From assembly GCA_964618955.1 (NCBI GenBank), contig CAZUBO010000001.1:1-64000 (forward strand): a stretch of DNA of 64,000 nt, read 5' to 3'. The translations under genes were made by a program, and so were the position numbers. Source of the DNA: JAKLIH01 sp964618955 (GTDB lineage: Bacteria; Patescibacteriota; Minisyncoccia; UBA6257; JAKLIH01). The notes beneath the pieces were generated by a model. The model was not told where the DNA came from. It did no database searches and saw nothing but the letters and a program-made list of their open reading frames with translations. Below are positions 61,829-64,000 of this stretch, one piece after another (within the stretch, counting starts at the first letter, position 1; each line of letters begins with the position of its first letter).

Positions 61829-62362
61829 ATGGAAATATTGTTAAGCCCAAATAAAGTAATTGAACATATACCACTATGAGATGGTATTGCGATTGCTGAT
61901 TTTGGTTCTGGTTCAGGAATCTTTACAATTGAATTAGCAAAGAATTTAAACAACAATGGCAAGATACTAGCAGTTGATGTATTAGAAAGGCCATTGATGT
62001 TTTTAATGGAGAACGCTAAGAGACAGAATGTAGCTCATTTGATAAATACCAAAGTTTGTAATTTGGAAACGAAAAATTTAGGTAGTGGTTTTCAAAATTC
62101 TTTTGATGTGGTTATGATAGTTAATGCTTTATTCCAAATCAAAAACAAAGAGAATGTAATCAAAGAAGCAAAGAGAATACTCAAGCCTAATGGCTTCTTA
62201 TTCATTGTTGATTGAGATTCATATAAAATACCATTGAATGATAAGTTGTTCCCAGTTAAGAAAGATTCGTTGATCGAAATGGTTCAAAAGACTGGGTTCA
62301 ATCTAAAGGAAGGATTAAAATTATCAAGTACTCATTTTGGCTTAATATTTATTAAACAATAA
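61829..62362 (+). CDS. SAM-dependent methyltransferase
   Basis: 177 residues. ADFGSGSGIFTIELAK (about 23-38) is motif I, AVDVLERPL the acidic strand, FDVVMIVNALFQI motif IV, and AKRILKPNGFLFIVDWD a UbiE-type motif (TGA-Trp). Short for the class. Substrate unknown. Follows gyrA after a 9-bp-stem inverted repeat (61790-61817). Confidence 0.72.
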
Positions 62363-62367
62363 CCATC

Positions 62368-63666
62368 ATGGAAAAATCATTTTTTCAAAAATACAAGACT
62401 TGGATATTAATTATTGGTTTTGTATTGTTGATTGTTTTTGGATCAACACTATTTAGCGGTATTAAAAGAACTATTACTTTAAATGTTTGAGGTAGTGGTT
62501 TTACCGAAGAACAATTTGATTTACTATCAAAGAATATCAAGAGTACTAGCAAAAATAATATTAAATTTGTTTATACTGAGATTGATAAGGATGATTACGA
62601 AAATGATTTATTAGATTCTTTTATTCATTCAAAGAGTCCTGATATATTTTTGATTAATAATGAACAATTAGGGAAGTTCAAAAAATTAATTTCACCAATG
62701 GATTTGAGTGGGAAATACAATATCTCAAATCTTCAAAAAGATTTTCCAACTATTATTAGTGACGAAGCAGTATTGAATGATAAATTAATGTTAATGCCTT
62801 TAGCAATTGATAGCTTAGCACTATATTACAATCGAAATATCTTTGATAGTTTAGCGATTCCTAATCCACCAAAGACTTGAAATGCAATTAATGAATTAGT
62901 TCCTACATTAAGACAGTTGGATAGCTATAAAAGAATTTCTAGATTTCCAATTGGGTTAGGTGATAGTAGTAGCATTACTAATAGTTCGGATATATTATCA
63001 TTAATAATCTTACAATTAGGTGGTAAGATTATTGATACAATGGAACAGAGAACTATGGTAACTGAGAGAGTTAGAATGGGCGAGAACTACATTAGTCCAG
63101 CTGAAGAAGCTTTGAAGTTCTACACACAATTCTATCAGTCCAATAATCAAAGCTATTCTTGAAATAGATCAGCTAATAATGATTTAGAAGCTTTTGCAAA
63201 TAACAACTTGGGAATATATATTGGTTACTTTAGTGATAAAGGATTATTGAATGAAAAGAATCCTAATTTAACTTATGGAATTTCCGAAATGCCTCAAGTA
63301 TCTTCAAATAGCAATACTAATATTGGAAGATTCTGAGGCTTTACAGTATCAACTCAATCTAAGAATAAGAATGTAGCTTGAGAAGCTTTGGGATTACTAA
63401 GCAGTCCTGAGAATATGCAATCAGTTTTGAATTTCTCTAAATTCCCACCAGCTAATAGAACTTTGATAAGTCAATACTATAATGATCCAGATTTAGGAAT
63501 TTTTGCAAAACAGGCTTTGAATAGTAAAAGTTTTTATCATCCTGATGCTAAGGGAGTCAAAGATGCTTTTTGAAAGGCAATTGATTCTACTAATTTAGAT
63601 AACAATCCTAGGAATAGTGTTGAAGAATTAAATCAAAATTTAACAAATTTAATGTATAATAATTAA
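62368..63666 (+). CDS. Membrane-anchored extracellular solute-binding protein
   Basis: 432 residues, N-terminal helix (about 12-30) without a lipobox, then a family 1 SBP: ITLNVWGSGFTEEQ, PDIFLINNE, AIDSLALYYNRNIF, NNNLGIYIGYFSD and RFWGFTVSTQSKNK. Six Trp, mostly TGA. The cognate ABC transporter is not in the window; the neighbouring VirB2-like gene suggests an alternative envelope role. Confidence 0.8.
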
Positions 63667-63669
63667 TAT

Positions 63670-64000
63670 ATGAAAAAATATCTTTTAATATTAATTACAG
63701 TTTTGTTGGTACTTCCAAGTTTCGTATTGGCTGAGGGAGGGTTAGTTCCTTGTGGAGGAACTGGACAACAAGCTTGTACTTTGTGCGATTTGATAGGATT
63801 AGGTCAGAGCTTACTGAATTTATTTATTAAAGTCATCCTATTCTATGTAGCTTTGTTCATGCTACTATATGCTGGGTTCTTGATTATTACAGATAAGAAT
63901 AAGAAACAAGGGTACGAGATGATTAAGAAAGTTTTGATTGGAATTATAGTAGTATTACTAGCATGAACAATTGTAAATACTATTATATATATCTTAGCAC
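63670..64000 (+). CDS. TrbC/VirB2-like pilin, C-terminus cut by the window end
   Basis: At least 110 residues: signal peptide (1-21, cleavage near VLAEGG), a short Cys-containing loop (CGGTGQQACTLCDLIGLG), then hydrophobic helices (about 46-72 and 85-105) with a TGA-Trp between. This matches the short VirB2/TrbC subunits encoded near Patescibacterial type IV secretion genes. The frame is open at the window end. Confidence 0.7.

Noticed and set aside
1..64000. UGA = Gly (Gracilibacteria/SR1 code)
   Set aside because: TGA codons align with invariant Trp, not Gly, in UppS, TopA, ValRS, NusA, bS16 and the adenine methylase.
1..64000. Frameshifts or many split pseudogenes
   Set aside because: The breaks are single TGA codons in the same frame; reading them as Trp restores full-length proteins throughout.
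1..64000. Mollicutes origin
   Set aside because: UGA-Trp and AT richness fit, but the PilO-like protein, sortase, VirB2-like pilin, L,D-transpeptidase and Cys-rich stalk protein do not.

Overview
AT-rich bacterial DNA (about 30% GC by eye) in which UGA is read as tryptophan. Nearly every gene longer than a few hundred bases is broken by in-frame TGA in the standard code and becomes a full-length protein when TGA = Trp. The TGA codons fall on family-invariant Trp positions: UppS NRRWA, TopA EGEAxxWH, ValRS KVWNAS and DTWFSS, NusA SKLTGW, adenine methylase KWPGGK, bS16 ALAWIxKGAQP. All complete genes end in TAA or TAG. The content looks like Patescibacteria/CPR rather than Mollicutes: PilO-like type IV pilus protein, DprA, sortase, CAP-domain protein, Cys-rich surface protein, VirB2-like pilin, short ValRS, MurD/UppS/UppP, L,D-transpeptidase. 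The known recoded Patescibacteria (Gracilibacteria, Absconditabacteria) read UGA as Gly, so Trp decoding is notable. The lineage call is inference.

Layout. 1-14.3 kb is mostly minus strand: nusB, rpmF, NYN, hsp20, PrsW-like, valS, thiI, tmk, a hydrolase, a large surface protein and an amber-interrupted LmbE-like gene; tsaD and a tRNA-binding protein are on plus. 14.4-15.5 kb is a largely non-coding hub with two small minus-strand genes, two strong hairpins and six copies of the 16-bp palindrome TGTCACGCGCGTGACA spaced by multiples of about one helical turn. 15.5-27.4 kb is mostly plus: yvcK, CAP protein, sortase, dprA, topA, a RelA/SpoT homologue, nusA, tig, clpP, with a PilO-like pair on minus. 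27.4-33.6 kb is minus: poorly characterised genes, mazG-like, mscL, a peptidase E-like gene and a four-gene accessory cassette.

34-43.3 kb is accessory DNA: an AAA/DUF4143 ATPase, then an island (restriction endonuclease, two adenine methylases, OLD-like ATPase/TOPRIM protein, XRE regulator, unknown protein) between 304-bp inverted repeats. A serine recombinase follows, between a second pair of 129-bp inverted repeats, and ends inside tRNA-Ser. 43.4-64 kb is mainly plus housekeeping: an ArsR regulon with a Cys-rich miniprotein, murD, uppS, uppP, ABC exporter, rhuM, rpsP-khpA, an L,D-transpeptidase/M23 fusion, trmD, GT2 synthase, MBL-fold protein, gyrA, methyltransferase, solute-binding protein and the start of a VirB2-like gene.

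Most genes have no Shine-Dalgarno sequence and sit 20-40 nt downstream of TTGACA-17-TATAAT promoters. A few small genes carry strong SD sequences and stand out. Eight tRNAs are present (Glu, His, Ala, Ile, Ser, Leu, Arg, Gly); no rRNA, no CRISPR, and no tRNA-Trp(UCA) in this window.
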